Source of the DNA: Candidatus Binatia bacterium
GTDB lineage: Bacteria > Eisenbacteria > RBG-16-71-46 > SZUA-252
DNA: 37,057 nucleotides
NCBI GenBank assembly: GCA_035631035.1
Contig: DASQJL010000118.1
Coordinates: 1 to 37,057 of the forward strand
Direction: 5' to 3'
Shown here: positions 1-7,950 of the stretch, in pieces
Numbering within the stretch: position 1 is the first letter of the stretch
Layout: each line of letters begins with the position of its first letter
Program-made: the position numbers and the translations under genes
Notes under the pieces: generated by a model
What the model was told of the DNA's origin: nothing
Seen by the model: only the letters and a program-made list of their open reading frames with translations
The model's database searches: none

Positions 1-432
1 GACGCCCCCTTCGGCGCGCTCGACGCGAAGCAGGAACGGCAGCGATCGGCGCGGGACGCCGCCTCTCGTCAGCGGCGATCCTTTCGAGGCGCCGTCCCGG
101 CCGACGTGCGTGACCTTATGGTATTCGCGCACCTCGACCGAAGGCGCCAGGACCCGGGCGAGCGGCTCCAGATAGCGCTCCGCCAGCGCCCCAGCCGTGA
201 GGAGGGTGCCGTCCTCCGGAAGAGCCGCCCCCGCGCGGAGCAGCGCCTCCCGGCCCGACGGCGTCGCGTTCATGGCGAAGGGGGTGAACAGCCGTACGTG
301 AGCGAAGCGGCGCAGATGCTCGCCGACCCTGCCGGCTTCGTAGACCACGACCCGGAATCCGGAGCGCGAGGCCTCGAGCGCGGCCTCGATGCCCATGGGC
401 CCGGCGCCCAGGATGGCCAGCAGGGGTTGCAT
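1..432 (-). CDS. FAD/NAD(P)-binding oxidoreductase-like protein, N-terminal part (runs off left edge)
   Basis: An open frame of 144 codons starts with ATG at 432 on the minus strand and continues past base 1, so only the N-terminal part is here. Residues 6-16 read AILGAGPMGIE, a GxGxxG Rossmann dinucleotide-binding loop followed by a helix. A second strand ends in VVVYEA about 20 residues later, as in the first FAD/NAD-binding fold of flavoprotein oxidoreductases. A later stretch with RLFTPFAMN resembles the substrate/flavin region of the 'FAD-dependent oxidoreductase' superfamily. The substrate cannot be told from this fragment. A CATACT element ends seven bases before the ATG and no Shine-Dalgarno site is seen, so the mRNA may be nearly leaderless. 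Assignment to the fold is firm; the specific enzyme is unknown. Confidence 0.75.
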   Translation of the reverse strand, partial: MQPLLAILGAGPMGIEAALEASRSGFRVVVYEAGRVGEHLRRFAHVRLFTPFAMNATPSGREALLRAGAALPEDGTLLTAGALAERYLEPLARVLAPSVEVREYHKVTHVGRDGASKGSPLTRGGVPRRSLPFLLRVERAEGGV

Positions 433-439
433 GATGGGA

Positions 440-445
440 AGTATG
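440..445 (-). promoter_or_regulatory. -10-like element CATACT just upstream of the flavoprotein start
   Basis: CATACT on the minus strand ends 7 bases before the ATG at 432. No convincing -35 box lies 16-18 bases upstream. It resembles the exact -10/6-base/start arrangement seen at six other starts in this window, but is one base off. Confidence 0.3.
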
Positions 446-486
446 GCGGGACGGGACGGCGCCACCGAGCGTGCCGGCTGCCGTCG

Positions 487-1197
487 CTAGGCCAGCCCCA
501 GGTCCTCGATGGCGTCCTCGTCGAAGCCGAGATAGTGGCCGTATTCGTGGAGGAGCGTGATCCGGATCTCCTCCGCGACCTCCTCGGAGGTCGTCCCGGC
601 ATGCTCGAGGTTCTTCTGGAAGAGGAGCACGACGTCGGCGTAGCCCGATCCCCCGCTCGCCTTCTCACCCAGCGAGGTCCCCACGAAGAGTCCCAGGATC
701 TCGGGCGTGATGTGGGGGGCGTATTCCGCCATGGCGGGCGTGGGCTTGGGCTCCACGACGACGGGCACCTCCTCCACGGCGTTCCGGATCGGCTCCGGAA
801 GCGAGGCCAGCACCTCGTCCAGGACGGAGCGAAAATCCTCGGCGTTCATGCGCACCGGCTCGGGAAAGTGCTCGGGATCGAGGCGGCTGGCCTCCGCGAA
901 GAGGAGATCCGCGTCTCGGAAGTCTCCGGTGACCTCGCGGATCCGGGCCTCGAGATCGGCGCGGTCGGCGTCGTCCTCTTCATCCTCGGGAGGACGGAGC
1001 GCCGTGACGGCACGCAACGCCTCGCGCGTGCGCCACAGGAGATGGAGGGTCTCGGCGCGGTCGAGGGCCGCCCCCCAGTGCTCGGGGTCTCCCGCGAGGA
1101 CGGCCTCGAAGCGTTCGAGCGCGGTCTCGAACTCGCCCGCGTCGAGCGCCTCTTCCCCCTCGCGCATCAGCTCGTCCAGACGCGAGGGAGAGGGCAT
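487..1197 (-). CDS. TPR-like/zincin metallopeptidase family protein
   Basis: A 236-residue protein. Residues 1-100 are acidic and helical with a TPR-like pattern (EEALDAGEFETALERFEAVL). The C-terminal half matches the small 'metallopeptidase family' zincins (Pfam Zincin_1 type). It has the fairly conserved IRITLLHEYGH region with the zinc motif HEYGH at residues 217-221 and a likely third ligand in GFDED (D226). The zincin part alone is the usual size of that family, so the N-terminal TPR-like part is an added module. No signal peptide is seen, so it is probably cytoplasmic. The ATG lacks a Shine-Dalgarno site but is preceded at exactly six bases by TAGGCT. It lies 9 bp after the lipoprotein gene on the same strand and may also be read from it. 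The natural substrate of this family is not established. Confidence 0.8.
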   Translation of the reverse strand: MPSPSRLDELMREGEEALDAGEFETALERFEAVLAGDPEHWGAALDRAETLHLLWRTREALRAVTALRPPEDEEDDADRADLEARIREVTGDFRDADLLFAEASRLDPEHFPEPVRMNAEDFRSVLDEVLASLPEPIRNAVEEVPVVVEPKPTPAMAEYAPHITPEILGLFVGTSLGEKASGGSGYADVVLLFQKNLEHAGTTSEEVAEEIRITLLHEYGHYLGFDEDAIEDLGLA

Positions 1198-1203
1198 GGC
1201 GTC

Positions 1204-1209
1204 AGCCTA
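1204..1209 (-). promoter_or_regulatory. -10 element TAGGCT, leaderless geometry, for the zincin gene
   Basis: TAGGCT on the minus strand is followed by exactly six bases and then the ATG at 1197. It overlaps the stop codon of the upstream lipoprotein gene. No -35 consensus is seen. It is part of a repeated pattern in this window. Confidence 0.4.
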
Positions 1210-1656
1210 TGGCGTTCCCGAGGCGGGAGCGGAGGACTTCACGGCGCGATCGAGCAGGCCGTCGATCTCGGTGAGGACCGGATCGAGTTGGGCCACCTGG
1301 GAGCGGACCGCGTCGGCGTCGTTGTTCTGCACCCAGGGGCCGGTCTGCGTGATGGTGTTGCGTCCCGTGGCGATCTGGATCTTCATCGTTTCGTTGTCCA
1401 TCAGGTTCATCGACGACGTCCTGGACTCGATGGCGTTGAACTGTTCGCCGATCTCCTTCATCGCCTTGGAAACGCCCTGGACGTCCGAGTCCTGCGCGGC
1501 GCGATCCATGCGCCCCTTCGCGTCACTCAGGGCCGCGCGCGAGGCGGCGAAGTCCGCGCCCGCATCCCCCTTCCCCGCCAGGGTCTGGCAGGAGGCGGCC
1601 CCCATCGCGAGCGCCGCGAGGGCCACGAGGAGGGCCGGAACGTGAGCGCGCCTCAC
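1207..1656 (-). CDS. small putative lipoprotein, helical
   Basis: A 149-residue protein begins with GTG at 1656, whose GTGA overlaps the coxC stop codon, so it is probably translationally coupled to coxC. Residues 1-25 form a signal sequence (two arginines, then an Ala/Leu-rich core) ending in a lipobox-like MGAASC. The mature part is mostly helical, with many Gln/Asp/Ser residues, and resembles a small coiled-coil periplasmic lipoprotein. I recognise no family. The context after cytochrome oxidase subunit III could point to a role in envelope or oxidase maturation, but that is only inference. The gene reads on toward the zincin gene 9 bp downstream. Confidence 0.7.
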   Translation of the reverse strand: MRRAHVPALLVALAALAMGAASCQTLAGKGDAGADFAASRAALSDAKGRMDRAAQDSDVQGVSKAMKEIGEQFNAIESRTSSMNLMDNETMKIQIATGRNTITQTGPWVQNNDADAVRSQVAQLDPVLTEIDGLLDRAVKSSAPASGTP

Positions 1657-2429
1657 AGGACGTACACGATCGTGAAGACGCCGATCCAGATCGCGTCCAC
1701 GAAGTGCCAGTACCAGGAGGCCGCCTTCAGCGGGAACTGCTGCTCGTGCGTCACGCGGCCGCGCATCACCGCGCCGTAGACCACGTTCAGGAAGATGATC
1801 CCCATCAGGACGTGCAGCCCGTGGAAGCCCGTCAGCATGAAGAAGGTCGAGCCGAAGATCCCGCTCTTGATGTTGAAGGCCTCGCCGTTCAGCACGCCGT
1901 ACTCGTAGGCCTGCCCGCAGAGGAAGATGGCGCCCAGGAAGATGGTGAGCAGGAGCGCCGAGACCACGCCCTCCCGGTTCTTCCGCTCGATCGCCACGTG
2001 CGCGAGATGGCAGGTCACCGACGAGGAGAGGAGGATCCCGGTGTTCACGGCCGGGAGCAGGAGCCCGAAGTGCGGCATGCCCGCCGGCGGCCAGCTCTTC
2101 GCGTGGGTGCGCGCGTAGATGATCGCGGCGAAGAAGGAGGCGAAGATCGCCGCCTCCGAGAGGATGAAGAGGATCATCGCCGTTCGGAGCCGCGCGTCGG
2201 CGTCCAGGAGGTCGCGTCCCACGAAGCTGTCCCGGAGCAGTTCGGCCCACCACCGCCCGGCGCCCAGGATCGTGACGAGGAGCCCGAACAGGAGGATCGC
2301 GATGCCCGCCTTCACCCCCCGCGTCGAGGCGATGATGCCGATCGGGATGAGGCCCGCGCCGATGGCCGTGATGATCGGCCACTGGCTCGGGACCGGGTCG
2401 TGGGAGTGGTGCTCCATCGCGATCGCCAT
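1653..2429 (-). CDS. coxC: cytochrome c oxidase subunit III (heme-copper oxidase)
   Basis: A 258-residue integral membrane protein with about seven hydrophobic segments. It is subunit III of the aa3-type terminal oxidase, which stabilises the catalytic subunit and lines an oxygen/proton path. Family marks include the conserved glutamate in LSEAAIFASFF (E92), GFHGLHVLMG in the fifth helix region, and the C-terminal WYWHFVDAIW. The start is set by GGAGGAG five bases before the ATG at 2429; a second in-frame ATG four codons later is possible. Length is normal for seven-helix bacterial subunit III. No coxA, coxB or coxD lies beside it; the gene upstream is an unrelated secreted protein. It overlaps the next lipoprotein gene by 4 bp. 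Family assignment is very secure. Confidence 0.95.
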   Translation of the reverse strand: MAIAMEHHSHDPVPSQWPIITAIGAGLIPIGIIASTRGVKAGIAILLFGLLVTILGAGRWWAELLRDSFVGRDLLDADARLRTAMILFILSEAAIFASFFAAIIYARTHAKSWPPAGMPHFGLLLPAVNTGILLSSSVTCHLAHVAIERKNREGVVSALLLTIFLGAIFLCGQAYEYGVLNGEAFNIKSGIFGSTFFMLTGFHGLHVLMGIIFLNVVYGAVMRGRVTHEQQFPLKAASWYWHFVDAIWIGVFTIVYVL

Positions 2430-2563
2430 GCGCGCTCCTCCGGAATCGTTACGGGTCGGAATTCAGCGGGCGAGTATGCCTTCGCGGACAGGCCATCGCA
2501 AGGACGTTGTGATCTTCGAACGGATGGGCGGAACGGGTCGTGGAGGGGGGGACCCTGGGGGGA

Positions 2564-3277
2564 TCAGCGAACGACGACCAGCTTCACGCTCTTCTGGATA
2601 CCCGGGGCGGCGACGCGGATCCAGTAGACGCCCGCGGCGGCGTGCTGGCCGCTCTCGGAGGCTCCGTCCCAGCGCAGCGTGTGCGGGCCCGCTTCCATGG
2701 CGCCGGAATGGAGCGAGCGAACGAGCCGGCCGCGCGCGTCGAAGACCTCCGCCGCCAGGGGCCCGGAACGGGCCAGCGTGAGCGCGATCTGCGCCGCCCC
2801 GGAGGTCGGAGACGGATAGGGCGCGCCGATCACGAGTTTCGGCGCGCCCAGCTCCGCGATGTCCACCCCGGTGACGTTCTTGGTGAGGTCGATGGTGGCC
2901 ATGTTCGAGAAGCCGCTCCAGTTCCCCGAGGCATCGGCGACGCGGAGGACCGCGAAGTACTTCTTCCCCAGCACGAGGCCCGCGATCACCACCGAGTCCC
3001 TCGCGCCCGAGGGGGGCGGAACGTGCCCGCTCATGTTTACGACCGCCGCCTTGTTCCACCAGGCGAGCGTGTCGGTGCCGCTGACCGCGGTCGCCGTGTA
3101 ACGAAGATCGTACTTGGCGGCCTGGCCGACGATGCCGTTGTCTCCCGTCGCGGTCCAGAGGAGCGTCACGGCGAGTCCGGCGGTCTGTGCCTGCGATCTG
3201 GAAACGGCGAGCGGTGCGATGGCGAAGCAGAGGGCGACACACAAAGCGGCACGGACGCGTCCGAGCAGGCGGGGCAT
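2564..3277 (-). CDS. secreted fibronectin-III-like protein with FlgD-like C-terminal domain
   Basis: A 237-residue exported protein. Residues 1-30 are a signal peptide (RR near the start, hydrophobic core, cleavage near SRSQA-QT). Residues about 35-132 form a beta-rich fibronectin-type domain (TLLWTATGDNG, KYDLRYT, KKYFAVLRVADASGNWS). Residues about 150-237 match the FlgD-Ig/sorting-domain-like end common in secreted proteins of Eisenbacteria, Gemmatimonadota and Bacteroidota relatives: PYPSPTSG, then VFDARGRLVRSL, then GVYWIRV and a basic last residue. The start is supported by GGAAGGA close upstream of the ATG. It probably sits on or beyond the outer membrane, perhaps as a structural or carbohydrate-binding module. 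It has no catalytic motif. Confidence 0.8.
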   Translation of the reverse strand: MPRLLGRVRAALCVALCFAIAPLAVSRSQAQTAGLAVTLLWTATGDNGIVGQAAKYDLRYTATAVSGTDTLAWWNKAAVVNMSGHVPPPSGARDSVVIAGLVLGKKYFAVLRVADASGNWSGFSNMATIDLTKNVTGVDIAELGAPKLVIGAPYPSPTSGAAQIALTLARSGPLAAEVFDARGRLVRSLHSGAMEAGPHTLRWDGASESGQHAAAGVYWIRVAAPGIQKSVKLVVVR

Positions 3278-3502
3278 GATCCTTCCCTGGGTGCGAGTTC
3301 GAGATGTCGATGGATCGGGATGTCGGTTCGGAACTGCCGGTTTTCATAGGCAGGAACCGTGCCGCGAAGGCACAGGGAGCAGGGAGGCACGCATCTAGTG
3401 GGAGATACGCGGTCCGTCGCGGACCACGAGCCGCGCGGGTGGATGCGGCGTGTACCCCCGCGTGCGGGCGGCGTCCCAGGAGGGAACGTCGTCTCCCGCG
3501 AT

Positions 3503-3508
3503 ACTATA
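3503..3508 (-). promoter_or_regulatory. possible -10 element TATAGT in the gap upstream of the Fn3/FlgD-like gene
   Basis: The 291-base gap at 3278-3568 holds no gene I can support. TATAGT on the minus strand is the best -10 match there, but no TTGACA-like box lies 17 bases upstream. It would give a leader of over 200 bases. Confidence 0.3.
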
Positions 3509-3546
3509 AAGACGTTTTAGAGTCGCCCCGTTCGGAGGTTTTCCGT

Positions 3547-3567
3547 GGCCCGCGCTTCGGGCGGGCC
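3547..3567 (-). terminator. stem-loop directly after the RND gene, no U tract
   Basis: A perfect 7-bp inverted repeat (GGCCCGC, seven-base loop, GCGGGCC) begins one base past the RND pump stop codon. It could end the htrA-to-RND transcript or protect its 3' end. The following bases are not T-rich on the minus strand, so a classical rho-independent terminator is doubtful. Confidence 0.35.
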
Positions 3568-3568
3568 C

Positions 3569-6500
3569 TCAGATTCGCGTGCGGCTCGTGGCCATGGCGG
3601 GCATCGGCTCTTCCTCGCGTGCCGGAGCCGGCGCCTCTTCGGGAGCGGCGCTCTCCGGCGACCCGCGCGCGGGCACCTTCGTGAAGCGGGCGAGATAGGT
3701 GTAGACCACCGGCACCAGCACCAGCGTGAGGAACGTGGAGAAGATCATCCCGCCCACCACCGCGATCCCCAGCGGACGCCGGGCCTCCGCCCCCGCTCCG
3801 AGCCCGATCGCGATCGGGAGGATGCCGAAGATCGTCGCCAGTGAAGTCATGAGGATCGGGCGGAGCCGGATCTGCGCCGCCTCCGCGACCGCATCCACGA
3901 TCGAGAGGCCTCGCGCGCGAAGCTGGTTCGCGTACTCCACGATCAGGATCGAGTTCTTGGTCACGAGACCGATCAGCATGATGAGTCCGATCTGCGAGTA
4001 GATGTTGAGGCTCTGTCGGAAGACGAAGAGCGACACCAGGGCCCCCGCGACGGCGAGCGGCACGGCGAGCAGGATCGTGAGCGGATGGATGAAGCTCTCG
4101 AACTGTGCGGCGAGCACCAGGTAGATGAACACGATCGCGAGCCCGAACAGGAAGTAGAGGCTGGTGCTCGACTCGCGGAACTCGCGCGACTGCCCCGCCA
4201 GCTCGTGCTTCATGCCGGCGGGCAGCTTCTCGGCGGCGATCTTGTCGAGCGCGTCGAGCGCCATGCCCAGCGGCAGCCCCGGCGGAAGGCTGGCCGTGAT
4301 CGTGGCCGAGCGGACCCGGTTGTAGTGGTTCAGCTCCTTGGGCGCGACGGTCTCCTTGATCGAGACCACGTTGGCCAGCTGCACCAGGCCGCCGTTCCCG
4401 CGGATGTAGATATCGTCGATCGTGCTGGGCGTGGAGCGCTCCTGGGGCGAGACCTGCGCGATCACGTCGTACTGCTTCGTCCCGCGCTTGAACTCGCTGA
4501 CCGTGCGGCCGCCCAGGAGCGTCTCGAGCGTGGTTCCGATGTCGGTCACCGAGACGCCGAGCTGTGCGGCGCGCTCGCGGTCGATCGAGACGTCGAGCTG
4601 CGGCTTGTTCAGGCGCAGATCGGTGTCGAGGTTCAGGAGGTAGCCGAGCTTCGAGGCCTCCCCCATCATCGCCCCGACCCCCTGGGCGAGCTGCTCGTAG
4701 TCCTCGCCCTGGAGCACGTACTCGACGGGCGATGAGGAGAACCGTCCGCCGATGCTGGGCGGGTTGATGACGAAGGCGAGCACGCCCGGAATCGAAATCA
4801 GGCGCGGGAAGAGCTCTTGCACCAGCTGCTGCTGCGACTTGTGCCGCTCGGCCCTGGGCTTCAGTCCCAGGAAGAGGAAGCCGTTCGTGACCTGCCCCGG
4901 GCCGCCGAAGCCGAGACCCGTCGCGGTGAAGAGCCCCTTGCGCTCCGGCAGCGGGAGCAGGATCGACTCCACCTGCCGCATGTAGCCGTCGGTGTATTCG
5001 AGCGTCGAGCCCTCCGGCGCGATCACGATGCCGAACGCCACGCCCCGGTCCTCGGTCGGGACCAGCTCGCGCGGCAGCAGCATGAACATTCCGCCGATCA
5101 GGGCGAGGAGCAGCACGGCCGCGCCGAGCGCCACGCCGCGGTGGCCCAGGAACCAGCGAAGCGAGCGCGAGAACTGGACGTTCACGGCATCCAGGAAGCG
5201 GTCGATCCCCTGCGCCAGCTTCCCCTGTGCCTTGTCATGCGACGACTTCAGAATTCGCGAGGAGAGCATCGGAGTGAGCGTCAGGGCGACGAACCCCGAG
5301 ATCAGCACCGCGACCGCGACCGAGAGTCCGAACTCGCTGAAGAGCCGGCCCACCGTGCCGGTGAGGAACGAAACCGGCACGAACACCGCGACCAGCGTGA
5401 TCGTGGTTGCGAGCACCGCGAACCCGATCTCGTTCGATCCGTCGAAGGCGGCGCGCAGCCGCCCCTTCCCCATCTCCATGTGCCGGTAGATGTTCTCCAG
5501 CACGACGATGGCGTCGTCCACGACCAGCCCGATCGCGAGCACCAGCGCGAGCAGGGTGAGGATGTTGATCGTGAAGCCCATGAAATAGGCGACCGCGAAC
5601 GTGCCGACGATGGAGATCGGGATCGCCACGGCGGGAATGAGCGTCGCGCGCGCGGTCTTCAGGAAGAAGAGGATCACGAGGATCACGAGGAACATCGCGA
5701 TGAAGATCGTCTGCGACACCTCGTGGATCGAGTCCTTGATGAACGTGGAGGAGTCGTAGGCGACGTCGAGCTTCATCCCCTCGGGCAGCGTGGCCTGGAG
5801 CTGCGGCAGGGCGGCGCGGACCGCGTCGGCCACGTCGATCGTGCTCGCCTTCGACTGCTTCACGACGCCGAGCCCGACCGCCGGCTCGCCGTTCCATCGC
5901 ACCGCGGTCCGCTCGTCCTCGGCCCCGACCTTCACGTCGGCGACGTCGTCGAGGCGGACCGTCTCGGTTCCGTCCTGCTTGACGATGATCGCGCCGAACT
6001 CCTCGGCGGTGACCAGGTCGCCGCGCGTCCGCACGGCGAACTCGCGTTGCGTCCCCTCGACGCGGCCCGCGGGGATCTCGGCGTTCTCCCGGCGCACCGC
6101 CGCCTCGACGTCCTGCGTCGTGAGCCCGTGCGCGGCCATGCGGCCCGGATCCAGCCACACGCGCATCGCGTAGCGCCGCTCGCCGCCGAGGAAGATGTTG
6201 CCGACGCCCGGCAGGCGCTGCAGCCGCTCCTTGAGCACGCGGTCGGCGACGTCGGACAGCTCGAGGTTGGAGAAGCGCTTGCTGGAGAGGGCGAGCCAGA
6301 CGATGGGCTGGGCGTTGACGTCCACCTTCTCCACGATCGGATCGTCCGCCTCGGCCGGAAGCTGTCCGCGGACGCGCGAGACCTTGTCGCGCACGTCGTT
6401 CGTCGCCTCTTCGATGTTCCGAGAGAGCTCGAACTCGACCGAGATCGAGGAGCCCTGCTCGCGGCTGGAGGACTCGATCGTCTTCACCCCTTCCAGGGTG

Positions 6501-6715
6501 GCGAGCTGCTCCTCGAGCACGTCGGTGATCTCGGTCTCCACCACGCTGGGGCTCGCGCCGCGGTAGAACGTGGTGATCGAGACGATGGGCGGATCGACGT
6601 CGGGGTACTCGCGCACCGGGAGCCGCGAGAAGGAGATCACCCCGAAGAGGATGATCGCCAGGCTCATGACCGTGGCGAGGACGGGACGCTGGATCGAGAC
6701 TTCGCTGAGCTTCAT
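3569..6715 (-). CDS. RND multidrug efflux permease (HAE1/AcrB family)
   Basis: A 1048-residue inner-membrane proton/drug antiporter of full family length. It begins with the usual MKLSEVSIQRPVLA amphipathic helix and first membrane segment. A periplasmic porter domain (residues about 30-330) follows, then membrane segments with the proton-relay pair D400-D401 in GLVVDDAIVVLENIY. A second porter domain and a second membrane block follow, with lysine K920 in VTKNSILIVEY. The C-terminal tail is rich in Pro, Ala and Glu. The ATG lies two bases after the adaptor stop codon, so the two are surely co-transcribed. With the adaptor and TolC genes upstream it encodes a complete tripartite pump. The drug range cannot be read from sequence. 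All key charged residues are present. Confidence 0.96.
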   Translation of the reverse strand: MKLSEVSIQRPVLATVMSLAIILFGVISFSRLPVREYPDVDPPIVSITTFYRGASPSVVETEITDVLEEQLATLEGVKTIESSSREQGSSISVEFELSRNIEEATNDVRDKVSRVRGQLPAEADDPIVEKVDVNAQPIVWLALSSKRFSNLELSDVADRVLKERLQRLPGVGNIFLGGERRYAMRVWLDPGRMAAHGLTTQDVEAAVRRENAEIPAGRVEGTQREFAVRTRGDLVTAEEFGAIIVKQDGTETVRLDDVADVKVGAEDERTAVRWNGEPAVGLGVVKQSKASTIDVADAVRAALPQLQATLPEGMKLDVAYDSSTFIKDSIHEVSQTIFIAMFLVILVILFFLKTARATLIPAVAIPISIVGTFAVAYFMGFTINILTLLALVLAIGLVVDDAIVVLENIYRHMEMGKGRLRAAFDGSNEIGFAVLATTITLVAVFVPVSFLTGTVGRLFSEFGLSVAVAVLISGFVALTLTPMLSSRILKSSHDKAQGKLAQGIDRFLDAVNVQFSRSLRWFLGHRGVALGAAVLLLALIGGMFMLLPRELVPTEDRGVAFGIVIAPEGSTLEYTDGYMRQVESILLPLPERKGLFTATGLGFGGPGQVTNGFLFLGLKPRAERHKSQQQLVQELFPRLISIPGVLAFVINPPSIGGRFSSSPVEYVLQGEDYEQLAQGVGAMMGEASKLGYLLNLDTDLRLNKPQLDVSIDRERAAQLGVSVTDIGTTLETLLGGRTVSEFKRGTKQYDVIAQVSPQERSTPSTIDDIYIRGNGGLVQLANVVSIKETVAPKELNHYNRVRSATITASLPPGLPLGMALDALDKIAAEKLPAGMKHELAGQSREFRESSTSLYFLFGLAIVFIYLVLAAQFESFIHPLTILLAVPLAVAGALVSLFVFRQSLNIYSQIGLIMLIGLVTKNSILIVEYANQLRARGLSIVDAVAEAAQIRLRPILMTSLATIFGILPIAIGLGAGAEARRPLGIAVVGGMIFSTFLTLVLVPVVYTYLARFTKVPARGSPESAAPEEAPAPAREEEPMPAMATSRTRI

Positions 6716-6717
6716 GG

Positions 6718-7950
6718 TTAGCCTTTCCGGGCCACCGCCGTCTTGCCCGAGGTCGCCTTGCCGGTCGTCGTCTTCCCGGCCGTCGTCTTGCCCGCGGGCG
6801 CGCCGGCCGTCGCCTTGCCGCCGGCCGGACCGCCCGTCGTGTCGGCGCCGGGGGCCGCCGCGCCGCCCGGTGCGCCCGTCGCGCCCGCTCCGCCCGGGGC
6901 CGACTGGATGGGAATGACTTTAGCGCCTTCGAAGAGCTTCTGGTGCCCGGCGCGCACGACGAACATGCCGGGCTCGAGGCCCTTCACCACTTCGACCACG
7001 TCCGCGAGGCGCGTTCCCAGCTGGAGCGAGCTGCGCGTGACCGTGCTGTCCTTCTTCACCACGTAGACGAAGCTCTCGCCGCCCTCGGAGAACACCGCCT
7101 CGTTCGGCACCGTGACCGCCTCGGGGCGCTGGCTCAGCACGGCGCTCACGTTGACCGACATGCCGGGCCGGAAGCGGCCGCCCGGGTTCCTCACGCGGGC
7201 GATCACGCGGCTGCTCCGGGTCTGCGGGTCGAGCACCGGGTCCATGACGTCGATCGCCCCGGTGAGCGCGTAGCCGGGAAACGCCGGCGCCGAGAGCGTG
7301 ACCGGAGCGCCGCGATGAAGGCGCCCCAGGTAGCGTTCCGGCACCGAGAAGGTCACCTTGATCACGCCGATCGCGGCGAGATCGGTGATCGGGGTTCCGG
7401 CGCGCACGTAGGCCCCCGGGCTCACGCGCTTGGGACCCGTGACGCCCGCGAAGGGCGCCCTGATGCGCGTCTTCCGGAGCCGCGTCTCGGCGAGCGAGAG
7501 GTTCGCCTGGGCCACCTTGAGCGCCGCCGCGGCGTCGTCCAGATCCTGGGGCGCGCCGGCGCCCTGCCCCACAACCGCCTTCACGCGCTCGTACGACGCT
7601 TTCGCCTGGTCGCGGAGCGCCTCGGTGCGGGAGACGTCCGCCTTGAGCTGCGCGTCGTCCAGCTGCATGAGGAGCGCACCCGCTCCGACCGGCTGCCCTT
7701 CCACGAACGGGAGCCGCTTCACGACGGCGTCGATCTCCGAGACCACCTGGATCGCCTCGCCCGCCTCCGCCGATCCGACCGCCTCGAAGCGGTCGGCGAC
7801 CGCGCCCTGGGTCACCGGAGCGATCTCGACCGGCATCGGCGGCGGCTTGAATCCCCCGCCCTGCGGGCCCTTCTGGCAGCCGGCGGCAGCCAGGACGAGA
7901 AGCGCGGCAGCGGTCCTGAGCGCGCCCGAATCTACGGAACGTCGGATCAT
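6718..7950 (-). CDS. RND efflux periplasmic adaptor (membrane fusion protein), lipoprotein
   Basis: A 410-residue adaptor linking the inner-membrane pump to TolC. An N-terminal lipoprotein signal ends in LVLAAAGC, with Cys25 the likely lipidated residue. The order is then a barrel-sandwich half (GSAEAGEAIQVVSEI), a helical hairpin with a Q/A-rich heptad pattern (about residues 100-165), the second lipoyl half (TRIRAPFAGVTGPK) and a beta-barrel domain (ITDLAAIGVIKVTFSVPE). A membrane-proximal domain follows (VTVPNEAVFSEGGESFVYVV). The last ~57 residues are an unusual Gly/Ala/Thr/Lys tail with repeated GKTT and GKAT units that is not part of the family fold. The start codon overlaps the TolC stop by 4 bp (ATGA), and GGAAGG precedes it. 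No regulator gene adjoins the operon. Confidence 0.93.
   Translation of the reverse strand: MIRRSVDSGALRTAAALLVLAAAGCQKGPQGGGFKPPPMPVEIAPVTQGAVADRFEAVGSAEAGEAIQVVSEIDAVVKRLPFVEGQPVGAGALLMQLDDAQLKADVSRTEALRDQAKASYERVKAVVGQGAGAPQDLDDAAAALKVAQANLSLAETRLRKTRIRAPFAGVTGPKRVSPGAYVRAGTPITDLAAIGVIKVTFSVPERYLGRLHRGAPVTLSAPAFPGYALTGAIDVMDPVLDPQTRSSRVIARVRNPGGRFRPGMSVNVSAVLSQRPEAVTVPNEAVFSEGGESFVYVVKKDSTVTRSSLQLGTRLADVVEVVKGLEPGMFVVRAGHQKLFEGAKVIPIQSAPGGAGATGAPGGAAAPGADTTGGPAGGKATAGAPAGKTTAGKTTTGKATSGKTAVARKG

Noticed and set aside
106-1779. 557-codon plus-strand frame at the left end
   Set aside because: Opposes the flavoprotein, zincin, lipoprotein and coxC genes, which have real motifs; composition is that of a shadow.
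4817-6721. 634-codon plus-strand frame inside the RND gene
   Set aside because: Antisense shadow of the RND permease with a skewed His/Arg/Glu composition and no recognisable motif.
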